A model generated the notes under the pieces. It had not been told where the DNA came from. It saw only the letters and a program-made list of their open reading frames with translations, and ran no database searches. 64,000 bases of DNA, taken from the NCBI GenBank assembly GCA_022818135.1, contig JAFMSR010000002.1, positions 49,694,801-49,758,800 of the forward strand, written 5' to 3'. The position numbers and the translations under genes are program-made. Positions 11,983-24,289 of the stretch are shown here, in pieces; the first letter of the stretch is position 1; every line of letters starts with the position of its first letter. The stretch comes from Saxidomus purpurata (Eukaryota; Mollusca; Bivalvia; Venerida; Veneridae).

Positions 11983-13266
11983 TGCAATGATTTTGGGTTT
12001 TAATACCGTCTAAAGGAGGTAATCGTTACAACATAAAGTACACACTAAGTTACATCGAACTAATTTGCTTAAAACCTAACCTATCATTCTAAAATTACAC
12101 ATATTCAACAAATACATTAATTTTTATCATTTAGAATAATAAAAAGTGTATTTAACATAAAAAACTATTGAATTAAGACTTGTTTCCGGTAATCTCATTT
12201 GTTTTTGGTTGTTTCCGGTAAAAAGTTGTTTTCGGTAATCAGTAATACCGGTCCGTGCCTCTGTGTATTTAGCTGTATATCCTTTTTGTTTATGAAACTG
12301 ATTTATAAAAATAAAGTTTTTATTAGTAATTTGCATAATACTAAACCCTTATGTAACTTCCATAATGTTTGTCTATTGTGATAATTAAATACCTCTTTTC
12401 TCACAACATTAATTATTTTCGGATGCTAATTTTACACTGGCTATTTTTAGATATCAAGGAACTGATACACAAAACTATTTATAACCATGGCTCCTCCCAC
12501 AATTTCACTGAATCACAGGTCTGCTAATAGGAAGCAGAGGCAAAAATATAATTTACACCGGGTCTAAATATTGTGAAAAAGAACTATCTGTAAAACAGAT
12601 ATACCTGCCCCCCCGCCCCTCCCTGTAGCTGGTAATGTGGATTTTTCTTTCTTTCTATTCCCGAAGCATTATACACTCCAGCAATATGGCGGAAAGAGAC
12701 GAAATCCACATGATTAATTATGCTGTGACGTATACATTTTACAGAACTTCCATTGGCTGATTATTGTTTTTGTTTACAAATGATGGAATGGAATTCCGTT
12801 AGGGCCCTACGTATTGCATAGTTGGGTGAACGGTTTTTCTTGAGAGTTTCAATATTAAAGTCTAATATGTAGTAATTAAAATGGGTTTTCATTGATTTTT
12901 CACGTTGGCGCCATGTATTCTATTATCTGAGTGTTTTAAGATAGCAAAACATCTTCCGAATCTTTTTTTCTGAGCTTTGATGAATCGGGTCGTAAGGTCC
13001 GTAAACAAAGCTATAAAAAACCCGTGGTCTACGAGTTTGTGGAAAAGTTATTAAATACTCATTAAATGTGTCCAAAGTTTTGAAATAAGGGAAGGAGACA
13101 TATGTATTTTGTATTGTATTGTTTTTTAATGACTTAATACAATTTAATGATTCATAAAAGTCATTTTTCATACATAGAACATAGTTTAGATTTACAATAA
13201 TAATGTTGGCTGCTCCCTATTCGATTATGCAACCCCATGGTCCAAAATTGAAACCTATTCAATACT

Positions 13267-13290
13267 GACGCCGCGATTCCTCGCGGCGTC
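13267..13290. other. Perfect GC-rich hairpin at the array boundary
   Basis: A 9-bp arm (GACGCCGCG/CGCGGCGTC, extendable by one T:A pair) encloses a 6-base loop. It is strikingly GC-rich for this AT-rich neighbourhood and lies exactly where the 50-bp satellite resumes. A Helitron-like or foldback terminus is possible; it is not proven. Confidence 0.8.
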
Positions 13291-16200
13291 AATAACCAAT
13301 TCTATGCCAAATTTCACCATGGCGTGCGTGTTAGAGTGTATAGAGCCAATACAATGCCAAATGCAACCATGACATGTTTGTTAGAACGTATAGCGCAGTG
13401 CAATGACAAATGTCACCATGGCATCTTTGTAAGAACGGATAAAGCCAGTGCAATCACACATGTCACCATATGATGCGTGTTAGAGTGTATAAAGCCAATG
13501 CAATGACAAATGTCACCATGTCATGCCTGTTAGAGAGTATAAAGCCAATGCAATGACAAATGTCACCATGGAATGTTTATAAGACCGTTTAAAGCAAGTG
13601 CAATGGCAAAAGCCACCATGACATGCGTGTTCGAGTGTATAAAGCCAATGCAATGACAAATGTCACCATGACATGTTTATGAGAACTTTTAAAGTAAGTG
13701 CAATGACAAATGTCACCATGGCATGCGTGTTAGAGAGAGAAGATCTAATGCAAAGACACATGTCACCATGGCGTGTGTGTTAGAGTGTATAGAGCCAATA
13801 CAATGACAAATGCCACCATGACATGCTTGTAAGAACGAACAGAACAAGTCAAATGACAAACGCCAACATGTCATACTCTTAAGAACGAACAACGCCAGTG
13901 CAATGACAAATGTCACTTAATCATGTTTGTTAGAACATTAAGAGCAAGTGTACTGAAAAATTAGTATTAATGTCACCATGACATGCCTGTTAGAGTGTAT
14001 AAAGCCAATGCAATGCCAAATGTCAACATGGCATGTTTATGAGAACTTTTAAAGCAACTGCAATGACAAATGTCACCATGGCGTGCGTGTTAGAGAGTGA
14101 AGATCTAATGCAAAGACACATGTCATCATGGCGTGCGTGTTCTAGTGAATAAAGCCAATGCAATGACAGATGTCACCATGGCATGTTTAGAAGAACGTTT
14201 AAAGCAAGTGTAATGACAAATGTCATCATGGCATGCCTGTTAGAGTGTATAAAGTCAATGCAATGCCAAATGTCAACATGGCATGTTTATGAGAACTTTT
14301 AAAGCAACTGCAATGACAAATGTCACCATGGCGTGCGTGTTAGAGAGTGAAGATCTAATGCAAAGACACATGTCACCATGGCGTGCGTGTTAGAGTGTAT
14401 AGAGCCAGTGCAATGACAGATGTCACCATGTCATGCTTGTAAGAACGAACAGAACAAGTCCAATGACAAACGCCAACATGCCATAATGTCACTTAATCAT
14501 GTTTGTTAGAACGTTAAGAGCAAGTGTAATGACAAATGTCACCATGGCATGCGTGCTTGAGTGTATAAAGCCAATGCAATAACAAATGTCACCATGGCAT
14601 GTTTATAAGAATGTTTATACCAAGTGTTATGACAAATGTCACCATGGCATACGTGTTAGAGTGTATAATGCCAATGCAATAACAAATGTCACCATGACAT
14701 ATTTATAAGAACGTTTGAAGCAAGTGTAATGACAAATGTCACCATGACATGCGTGTTAGAGAGTGAAGATCTAATGCAATGACAAATGTTATCATAGCAT
14801 GTTTATTAGAACATATAAAGCCAGTGTAATGAAAAATGCCGCCATGACATGCTTGTTAGAACGTACAGAACAACTCCAATGACAAATGCCAACATGTCAT
14901 ACTCTTTAGACCGTACAACGCCAGTGCAATGACAAATGTCACTTTATCATGTTTGTTAGAACGTTTAGAGCAAGTATAATGCTGCATGCCGTCCTGTTTG
15001 TTTGAACGTATAGAGCAAGTGCAATGACAAAATCCGCCTTGTCATGTTTGTTAGAACGTTTAGAGCAAGTGTAATGACAAATGTTGTCGTGTATGTAAAA
15101 ACGTATAGAGCCAGTGTTATGACAAATACCGCCGTGCCATGTGCGTTAGAACGTATAGAACCCAGTGCAATGTCAAATGACATCAAATTTGTTAGAACGT
15201 ATAGAGCCAGTGTTATGACAAATGCCGCTTTGTTTTGTTTGTTAGAACGTTTAGAGCCAGTGTAATGACAAATGCCGTCGTGTATGTTAGAACGTATAGA
15301 GCCTGTGTAAAACGTATAGAGCTAGGGAAATGACAAATGCCGCCTTGTCATGTTTGTTAGAACGTATAGAGCCAGTGTAATGACAAATGCCACCTTGTCA
15401 TGTTTGTTAGAACGTATAGAGCCAGGGAAATGACAAATTCTGCCTTGTCATGTTTGTTAGAACGTATAGAGCCAGGGAAATGACAAATGCCACCTTGTCA
15501 TGTTTGTTAGAACGTATAGAGCCAGTGTTATGACAAATGCTGTTTTATCATGTTTGTTAGATCGTATAGAGACAGTGTTTTGACAAATGCCACCTTGTTA
15601 TGTTTTTAGAACGTATAGAGTCAGTGTTATGACAAATGCCGCCTTGTCATGTTTGTTAGAACGTATAGAGCCAGTGTTACTCATGACTAATGCCGTCATG
15701 TTTGTTAGAGCGTAAAGAGCCAATGTTATGACAAATGCCGCCTTGTAATGTTTGTGAAAACGTATAGAGCCAGTGTTATGGCAAATGACATCATGTTTGT
15801 TAGATCGTATAGAGTCAATGTAATGATAAATGACGCATTGTCATGTTTGTTATAACGTATAGAGCCGATATAATGACAAATGCCGCCTTGTCATGTTTGT
15901 TTGAACGTACAGAGCCAGGAAAATGACAAATGCCGCCTTGTCATGTTTGTTAGAACGTATAGAATCAGTGTTATGACAAATGACCTCATATTTTTTAAAA
16001 CATATAGAGCCAGGGAAATGGCAAATGCCGCCTTGTCATTTTGTTAGAACGTATAGAATCAGTGTAATGACAAATGCCGCCTTGTCATGTTTGTTAGCAC
16101 GTATAGAGCCAGGAAAATAACAAATGCCGCCTTGTCATGTTTGTTAGAACGTATAGAGCAAGTGAAATGACAAATGCTGCCATGTTTGTTAGAACGTATA

Positions 16201-16900
16201 GAATCAGTGTTATGACAAATGACCTCATATTTTTTAAAACATATAGAGCCAGGGAAATGGCAAATGCCGCCTTGTCATTTTGTTAGAACGTATAGAATCA
16301 GTGTTATGACAAATGCCGTCTTGTCATGTTTGTTAGAACGTATATAGCCGCTGCAATGACAAATGCCGCCTTGTCATGTTTGTTAGAAAGTATATCGCCG
16401 CTGCAATGACAAATGCCGCCTTGTCATCTTTGTTAGAACGTTTAGAGCCGGTGTAATGACAAATGCCGCCTTACAGTTATAACTAGAGCCAATGTAATGA
16501 CAAATGCCGCCATGTCAAATTTGTAAGAACGTTTAACTAATGTAAGTATGAGGATTGCCGTAAGAAAGCAGGAGGTATAGAATCAGTGCAATGACAAATG
16601 TCGCCATGACGTGCTTGTGAGAACACATAGAACCCAGTGCAATGGCAAAGCCATTATTTCATGCTTTTTAAAGCTTATATGTGCAATGATAAAGTCACTA
16701 CATCATGCTTGTTAGAACATATAGAGCTATTGTAATGACAAATGCCGACAAACCTTTCTTGTTAGAGCGTATAGAGCCAATGCAATATGGCTAAGCCACC
16801 ATGTTATGCATGTAAGAACGTACAGAGCCTGAGCATAGCCAAATGGCGCTCAATGGATTTTGTTTAAACGTACAGAGCATCTGTATTGCCAATTACTGCT
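13291..16900. repeat. 50-bp minisatellite, main array (about 70 copies) with higher-order structure
   Basis: The basic unit reads ATGACAAATGCCGCCTTGTC, ATGTTTGTTAGAACGTATAG, AGCCAGTGTA. At 13300-14800 the units are diverged and alternate between types (TGTCACCATGG with TTAGAGTGTATAAAGCC; TTTATAAGAACGTTTAAAGC), and a block near 13985-14125 recurs exactly 250 bp later (five units). At 15000-16450 the units are more uniform (CCGCCTTGTC type), with another block duplicated about 239 bp apart (near 15961 and 16200). Variant units TTAGAGAGTGAAGATCTAATG mark the duplicated segments. The right edge decays between 16450 and 16900. Confidence 0.95.
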
Positions 16901-17920
16901 GTTTTCCATTTTACTTTAATATTAATTTATTAACGGACTGAGAAGTTTAGAATACCGTTCCATCATCCCTGCCAAAAATAACATGGACATTCATTTGGAT
17001 GGTTTTCCTCTTAGAAATATAACCATTTTAATATGCACCGGTAATGATTTGCACGTACTGTATATGTTAGCCTAATGTTCTGGTATATATGCCCTGCAGG
17101 CGTACTCAGTGGAAATATAGCGTCCCAAGTAGAAACATTACAGAGCAAGCATGTGTAATGGCTGATAAATCTCGAGAGTCTCTTCAGAAACAAATTTACA
17201 AAATCTTTGATGTAATTTTCAAAATTGTAAATTGTCATTAAGGACGGAGTAAAATGATAAATTGACGCAATATTAATAACCGCAATCAAGTTAGTGGAAG
17301 TGGCAGTATGGGAGATAAATAGAAAACTGTAAGAACATTTGCGCAGGTTTGTTACCCAGAATGCATGATTTTTTTATGGTAGGTGTCAATCATCAGTCGC
17401 GGCCGCCCATCATACTGACTTAAAAGTATTTCAGATCTTATCAAAAATGCGAAATTGTGGAAATGTTTGCTGGCTTAAAAGCTATTTGACACCGTTTGAT
17501 GTTTGTTACCAAGTTGCAGACTTGTATACGATTTCTGCTGTAGCAGGCGCCATTTGCAGTGAGAAATTCGTCGAATAAATAAATTCATTTATTGCATGCT
17601 CTTGTGAATCTCACATCACCTTCTTGAATATTTGAAATGGTACAAGAAGATTTTGACACATCTGTGGCTCTAACAGTGTTAAGGATATGAATACGTTCTT
17701 GTTCGTCAGTAACAGAAAGTAATGGTCGTAACACCTCGTGTACGATATGCAATCATTGTCATTTTCCTATCGTTACAACAGTCAAACGCTTTGTATTTGT
17801 TTTAAGATTTTAATTAACACCAATTTAACTAAGTTAAACATCAGATTGTGAGAGCTAGTTGAATACCACATCAAAATAAATGACTAAATGACAATTGAAA
17901 TCAATGTTTTAAGAAATTAG
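16901..17920. other. Non-repetitive spacer between two arrays
   Basis: No exon or RNA gene is recognised. A 92-codon minus-strand open frame (17011-17289) resembles no family I know. Confidence 0.4.
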
Positions 17921-17924
17921 CCAA

Positions 17925-18440
17925 AGACGACGCCATAAACAAGTAGCAGCTGACGACGTCATAAACAAGTAGCAGCAAACGACGTCATAAACAAGTAGCA
18001 GCAGACGACGTCATAAACAAGTAGCAGCAGACGACATCATAAACAAGTAGCAGCAAACGACGTCATTAACAAGTAGCAGCTGACGACGCCATAAACAAAT
18101 AGCAGCAGACGATGTAATAAACAAGTAGCAGCAAACGACGCCATAAACAAGTAGCAGCAAACGACGCCATAAACAAGTAGCAGCAAACGACGTCATAAAC
18201 AAGTAGCAGCTGACGACGTCATAAGCAAGTAGCAGCAGACGACGTCGTAAACAAGTAGCAGCAGACGACGCCATAAACAAGTAACAGCAGACGACGTCAT
18301 TAACAAGTAGCAGCAGACGACGTCATGAACAAGTAGCAGCAGACGACGTCGTAAACAAGTAGCAGCTGACGACGCCATAAACAAGTAGCAGCAGACGATG
18401 TCATAAACAAGTAGCAACAGACGACATCATTAACAACGAC
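17925..18440. repeat. 26-bp minisatellite, about 20 copies, most units with GACGTC
   Basis: The unit is ACGACGTCATAAACAAGTAG plus CAGCAG. Variants replace GACGTC with GACGCC, GATGTC or GACATC, and CAGCAG with CAGCTG or CAGCAA. GACGTCAT resembles a half CRE/ATF site and CAGCTG is an E-box, so the array is a dense cluster of such sequences whether or not it is used. The period is not divisible by three, so the minus-strand frames (89 and 74 codons) cycle through three peptides of the same DNA unit. Confidence 0.95.
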
Positions 18441-20139
18441 ATTAGTTTAGTTATCCAAGGGCAGTCACTCTGGAATATGGAATGTTTGAGATTATATGAC
18501 TGACTATCGAACTTAGCTGACATATTATTTCCATAAAATGTTCATTGGTTTGATGTTAATCCGACAAAAAATGTTATTTGAGTAAGAGAGCACACATAGT
18601 GTTTATTTGACTTCGCAATTTAAAGTGCAGTTTCCGAGGAGCTTTAGGCGAATCACGAAGAATCACTGAAAACATTGTGACTGAGTTTGGTGATGATTGG
18701 ATAAAAAGACTTTCAGTTATAGAGCATACAACACTATAGTGGATGTCATCCGCCCGATCGGACATCTGTGAAGGTGATGTCTTACACTGTTTGTAATTGT
18801 GCTTATTGGGTCCACAATCCTCTAAAGAGGCTACACTCGGTACCACCGAGATGTCTTACACGGTCACATTTTCTCTATTTTAAGGAATGTTTAAAACATG
18901 CACTGGTTTTTACATACTTCCTAGTCACAGTGAACGAAATATGAAGATTCGCCATGTCTAGTTCGTAAAGAGGATCATAGTCAATTCCACAACCAAGCAT
19001 CAAGTTCTAGAAGGACAAGAGCTTATGGCATGTACTGAACCACATGCTCCGCGATGAATGGTTACACTGTAAAGACATGCATTACACGACACTGCAACAC
19101 GTGCAAATAACTAGCAAACTGAACTATAGGTGTAAGACGTGTAAATAGTTTTCCATAGACATACACTATTGACCCTCTTGTCATCTCGTACCCTGTCACT
19201 TTTTAAGTGCAGACAAATAAAGCAATCTATTTCTCTGTTCAAGATTTATTCAGTCATTTATTTTTAGATTAATGAGACTGTCCTATTCCGCGGGTCATTT
19301 TAGTGGTCTTTGACCAAAACAGTATTTGAAAGTATCAAAATATTTTTTACCGTTAGTACTCTTTATATATGCAGGAGTAACTGGTATGGACTATTTTTGG
19401 CCTATCCGCAATCAAATATGAAGTGTATGTCTGCAAGTTCCCTTGACGAAATAGCACCTATTGCAAGTTACATTTCATGCAAGTAAAATGTTTTAAACAA
19501 GTAGGAAAAGGTCTGACCTGAGTAGTACAACAGTGTTAAAGTCTTTTACCGCTGAACAGTCGGACACAAATTAGCATTTTTCGGTAGTGTAAAATACTAG
19601 TAGTCACATGATCCGAAGTGTTCCGCTCAGATGGCGACATACACGCCTGCTGTTTTGATTGATGACATTTTGTATAGGGGCTAACAGCTATTTGTTATTG
19701 TCACACCAGTCAGCAGTTATTACCACTTATGACCGGCTAATTTGTCAGGAGGTTTTACTAACACACAATGATATGTAGTGACAGATGGAGGACGAGCTAC
19801 AAACTGAAGGTGATATCAAACTGACAGTGTAACAATTATGCCGTGGGGTGGTGGAACTTGAAAAGTACAACATTACGGGAGACATCAAATGTGGGGGGAA
19901 ATGCGAGAAGTGGCAGTATTATACCAAAGGGTAGGTTGAGGGGAATACGACAAGTAACAATTACAATATAAAGGAACATGGAAGAAACACGACAAGTATA
20001 GTAATAGATATGTAAGGAGGGGGCGAAACATAACAGCTATATGTACAATAGTGACAAGACGGTACCATATCGCTCCCACGAGAACATCTGCAACACAGTA
20101 ATGATACCATAACGTTCATCAAAATTTATCGAGACAACT
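18441..20139. other. Non-coding spacer
   Basis: Unique-looking sequence with no supported gene. A 90-codon minus-strand open frame (18574-18846) is the longest; it has no motif I recognise and no clear splice sites. Confidence 0.4.
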
Positions 20140-20665
20140 ATTCTTACCAACGTTCATGCCTTTTCTATGTTTGACCTAGTGACGAAAGTCTTTGACTTCA
20201 TGTGACGACCTAGATTCCATCAAGACAAACATTCTGACAAATTGTCATGATTTATGGTCTGAGTTGTTCTCAACCAGTTTTCTATAATCCGACCTTGTGA
20301 CATAGTGTTTAGTCCTGTTTGAGCCCACATAACAATGTTTCTAACTAAATCTGGAATTTATCAAGACAAACATTCCGACCAACTTTCATTAAGATTCCTT
20401 GAAAATTACGGTCCCCTTTACATGCATCAGGATTTTTAAGTTTGACCTTGTTTTTCAGCCAAGATGATCCATATTCGAATTCATCCAAGATTCATAAAGA
20501 CCTTCATTCTGACAAAAAATCTTGATGACGTCATAAAAACTACAGCCTCTATCGTCTGTCTGACAAGCTGATTTTTGACAAAGCACGACGGACCCGGGCA
20601 TTATGCGACCAAAATAGCTTATCTAAAGCACTTCGTGCCCAGGTAAGCTAATAAGGGAAGATTGA
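20140..20665. repeat. Degenerate mollusc-type dispersed repeat
   Basis: Three decayed internal modules share CAAGACAAACATTCTGAC followed by AATTGTCATGATT-like sequence (near 20222, 20357 and 20490). The block ends GACAAAGCACGACGGACCCGGGC and then GCACTTCGTGCCCAGGTAAGCT. This ending is one I associate with abundant non-coding repeats in bivalve genomes (from memory; no search done). No coding capacity is visible. Confidence 0.6.
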
Positions 20666-22559
20666 TGAGAAATACAGTTACGTTAGGTTGGAAATACTAA
20701 AAGTAACAATTATACATTAAAGGGAAGGTTATGGAGAAATGGAACTAATGACTTGAGTCACTATACAGTAATACATGTATGTGGAAATTGATGAGGTTAA
20801 GGGAAATCATTAAAAAGGAAATTCTGTGATAGAAAATATAAAACTTTGTTGCGAAGGAACGTTTACGTCGAGGATATTGAGATTATTTGTAGTGCGTATT
20901 TACTTAGAACGATTATGCTGTGAAAGTCTTTCTAAAATATGTTTTTGATTATTGTAGTTGTCATGGTAACGACAAACAGAGAACAGAACTTGATATTTAA
21001 TTCTTTGAATGACTGCAAATGCGCAATACCGACAATTAATTTCGGCATTGAATGGTGTCATATTTGATAGTTATGTAAGAAAGAGAACACGATTCCTATA
21101 TCATAGCATGATTTATGAGAAGAAACACAGTTTAAGGTAGGGCTCCATTTTCCTTAGTGGGTGTGGTACATGTTTTTGTTTTGTTTGTTATTGTTTTGTT
21201 TTTCGTTTTTAATAATAAATATGTTTCACTTGGTTGCAACGCAATAATATTGTAACTTATACTTTACACAGTAGCTCATGTTAAGAAAAATAGAAAGTAG
21301 AATGAAAAACGGACAAAGCCTGAGTGACAGAATCAATGAAAATAAAGGAACTGAAACATAGTTTACATCATCAAACTCTTGTTTTGGTTAAACGTTTCAA
21401 AATCATACTTTAACAATATGTGCTAAATACCAGGGGTGTCTTGTAGTAAATCTCGGATTTTTTTTGTTTCTTTTAAATTGTTTTGTAAATAAACACTTTT
21501 ACCACAAGAGTTTGTTTATAGCGGTGTAAAGTATGATTCAGTTTCTCATTCTGTGACACAGTCTTCGTTCGTGAACGAGCAACATAATATTTCAAAATGT
21601 ATCCGTTTTTCATTATAATTCACTATGATAGTCACAGGGCTATTAACCAAGGTGCAGTATTTGGGTCCCAGCTACCGTACACCGCAACTATATATAGTTG
21701 GAACTTCAAAAGTGAGGGGAAACAAATCAGTGACAATAACTATTTTGATAAGATAAGGGGCTTTAGCCATCTTGAAAGGTGTAATTCTTACTTTGCAGTT
21801 TGTCGGGAAAAAGGAAGTTACATATTGTTATTCTTTGTACGATTAATTCGGGAAAGGCACGGTCTTTATTAGTTTATGTCCTTTTGGAGTGAGACTACCT
21901 CTTGAACTTCTGCGAATATTTGAGGAGGTTCTGGCAACAATTAGAACTTTCATTCAAAACACTGAATCATGAAAAATGTTTTACGAGGTGAGATAGGTTA
22001 ATTGAAACTGAACTTTTCCAAGACAAAAAAAACTTTAATTTGATATACGCTGAACAGATGAAATGTCAAAGCGATGCTGACATGTCAACAAAATAATGGC
22101 CTCTTTAAAACTTTCTGCTAGTTCCAAACACATGGGACTCGTGTAAATTATTTTGCTTTTCTTGAAATTTAAGAAAGTATCACGGTTTGATGTATTACAC
22201 GGAGATTACAATTTCTAGCAGCATCAATCAATGTTGGAAGTCGAGGCGCCTTCTGCATATGGGTACTGTTGAACTGGTATTATGTTGGAAGATTGATGCT
22301 TTCAGTTTTTCAGCATTAATTCAGTCCATTAGTCTTCCAAAAATGCACAATAACGAATACGGTCCGCCAGTGTTTTTCTTATGCAGAAGAAGTATAATAG
22401 GTGTTGTTAAGGCAACGTTATTTCAATATATAGATACTTTTGGATGAAAAGGAAAATTGTTTGGTAATTTTTTAGCATATAGTATAAAAGGCCGTTTTTA
22501 TGATTTTATTTTTCAATTAACTGTTGAATGCTGGTCATATAATTAAAATGAAAATTTGT
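20666..22559. other. Non-coding spacer
   Basis: AT-rich with scattered homopolymers. Two 86-91 codon plus-strand open frames (21597-21872 and 22187-22447) have no recognisable domain and no supporting splice structure. Confidence 0.4.
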
Positions 22560-22965
22560 ATTAGAGATTTGCAGTTGAAACTGTCACGTGACGGGTTTCG
22601 AGATCTCGTTAGATCACGGGAATGGATGGTCTTCACTCATCATGATCAGCAATCTTGAAGTATGTGGATCGTCTCCTCTGCAAGGCAATTCTAGGTGGAG
22701 CAGTCTATCATTATTCGCATCTGTCTTCATTGACACCCTAATTGAGGTGATCTATGCGCTGCTTGATGATAAATGACATCCGTTTTCTGACAAACAACCC
22801 GCTTCAATCACCACAGATCTGCCACCGCTGCAATTTTCAGTAGTTTCGTATCTTTTGATGCCCTCACGAATCTGCGGCTCTGACAGGAAGCTGATAACTG
22901 CGCATGACAGGAACTATCACTAAGAGATATCAGTTACTCTGAACTGTCGGTTTGTATCAACATAC
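22560..22965. promoter_or_regulatory. Candidate regulatory island
   Basis: A 400-bp stretch of higher complexity and GC content than its surroundings. It contains GAGATCTCG, CACCCTAATTGAGG (homeodomain core TAATTG), GATAA, CTGACAGG (MEIS/TGIF type) and GATCACGGG. There is no repeat structure and no convincing coding frame. Position in the desert beside a NET gene makes an enhancer plausible; conservation data would decide. Confidence 0.25.
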
Positions 22966-23629
22966 AGTGACTATCTAGACAGATAGGCTCGTAAATCGTC
23001 GGAAACAATTTGTACTCCAGACTCTTCATACTTTCTATCTAAACAATCTTTCTATGAGAAAACTGGTTTATACTTTGAGCAGGGAAGACATAATTTTGGC
23101 TCTCAATCACTTTCCGCCACGGGACCAAGTATACAAGCCTGGGATAAATTTTACTCAAGTCCACTCTATAAACGTTGTCATGAAAATAACAACAGTTTCT
23201 GGATATAGTTTGTTTATAAGAATATTATTTTCAGAGGGCAACCCACCACGCTGGTATTCAGTCCTTACATTGACTTTTTTTGTAATTATCTGTCTACTTA
23301 TTTCTTCAAATTATCTCCCTTTGTCGCTGAAAATGTAAGATGATCGACTCGCGACCCTGTTAAAAGGGCTGAAGTATTCTGCGTGTAATTACTATCATCT
23401 AGCCTGGTGGCGATGCTAGCTTATAAGCATAGTGAGCGCATAGTCCTTTCTTTCCAGCTCTCCAATTAATTTGAATATAAACGGATATTAACTTAACCAC
23501 CAAACAGCATTCCGGTATATATCTATAAAATACTGAAACGATTAGTTGGCTTCGCAAATCAGCAAACAACTCAACCAAGTCCTTAAACATACTTTTAAAA
23601 AAAAATTAAAGAAAAAAACGTGCCTTAAA
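22966..23629. other. Non-coding spacer
   Basis: No supported gene. A 94-codon plus-strand frame (23054-23338) and a 63-codon minus-strand frame have no recognisable features. Confidence 0.35.
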
Positions 23630-23965
23630 TCTCTTTCCGTGCTTGTAAAACATGAACCTGAGCACGTCTGTACTTCACGTCAATCAACATGTTCATCTCA
23701 TTAACGCTTCCGCTTATCAGCCTCCTGGCAGGCCCGTCATCGGCTTTGCCGGGTATTCTCTAATTGAACAAACTGCAGATAAGCAACTGTGCAGTTATGT
23801 CACATAAATCATGAAACTGCCTGAGCACTGCAATACATCATCGTGTAAATAAGAAGAGGCGCAGCTGTGTGTGGTTGTTCTGAAACATGAAACTTCATCA
23901 TTTTATCAGACAGTTCGATGAAAAGAGAGCAGCGAGGCTTTATTGAAAACTAATTGCATTTTATT
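23630..23965. promoter_or_regulatory. Candidate regulatory island
   Basis: Complex sequence with GAGCACGTCTG, ACTTCACGTCAATCAAC, TTATCAGCCTCCTGGCAGG, CTCTAATTGAAC, CAGATAAGC, CGCAGCTGTGTG and similar GATA, homeodomain and E-box cores in about 330 bp. It has no repeats and no open frame. An enhancer or deeply conserved element is possible; this rests on composition only. Confidence 0.25.
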
Positions 23966-24289
23966 AACAATTATCTTAATGAAGAATCATAAACGTTTAA
24001 ACTTATGCATACTTTTTTGACCTAGAAATGGAATTTTAACTTATAGAATACGAGGGCATCTGATAGAATGAGCACGATTTTCTAAAATCTTACCTGACCC
24101 ACACATTTTCCTAGGTTTAAAGACAAAGGAAACTAATAGTCGTTTCTAAAGTACAAGTTTTGACTTATAGTGATAATGACTGGACGAAAGGAGTATTTTA
24201 AAGTCTCTACAACTACTTACAAAATATTTGGTAGCTGGACTGCAGATCTGGAGTCATCAAGGCCAACGGTTCTTCAGTTATAGATAGGA

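Larger units (their letters stand above)
11571..13290. mobile_element. Candidate insertion (about 1.72 kb) splitting a satellite unit
   Basis: The 50-bp repeat stops after GAACGTTACAAG near 11545 and resumes, roughly in phase, just after 13290 (CCAATTCTATGCCAAATTTCACC). The interval is unrelated to the satellite. Both boundaries carry the 9-mer GACGCCGCG: at 11571-11579 forward, and as the closing half of a perfect hairpin at 13267-13290 (GACGCCGCG, loop ATTCCT, CGCGGCGTC). A second perfect hairpin (TTTGATGC, loop AAG, GCATCAAA) sits at 11552-11570, just outside the left 9-mer. No transposase-like frame is present (open frames of at most 87 codons) and no target-site duplication is obvious. 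If this is an element, it is non-autonomous. Confidence 0.4.

Noticed and set aside
18011..18417. Leu/Cys-rich membrane-like proteins on the minus strand
   Set aside because: They are frame-cycled readings of the 26-bp repeat; no single frame is favoured.
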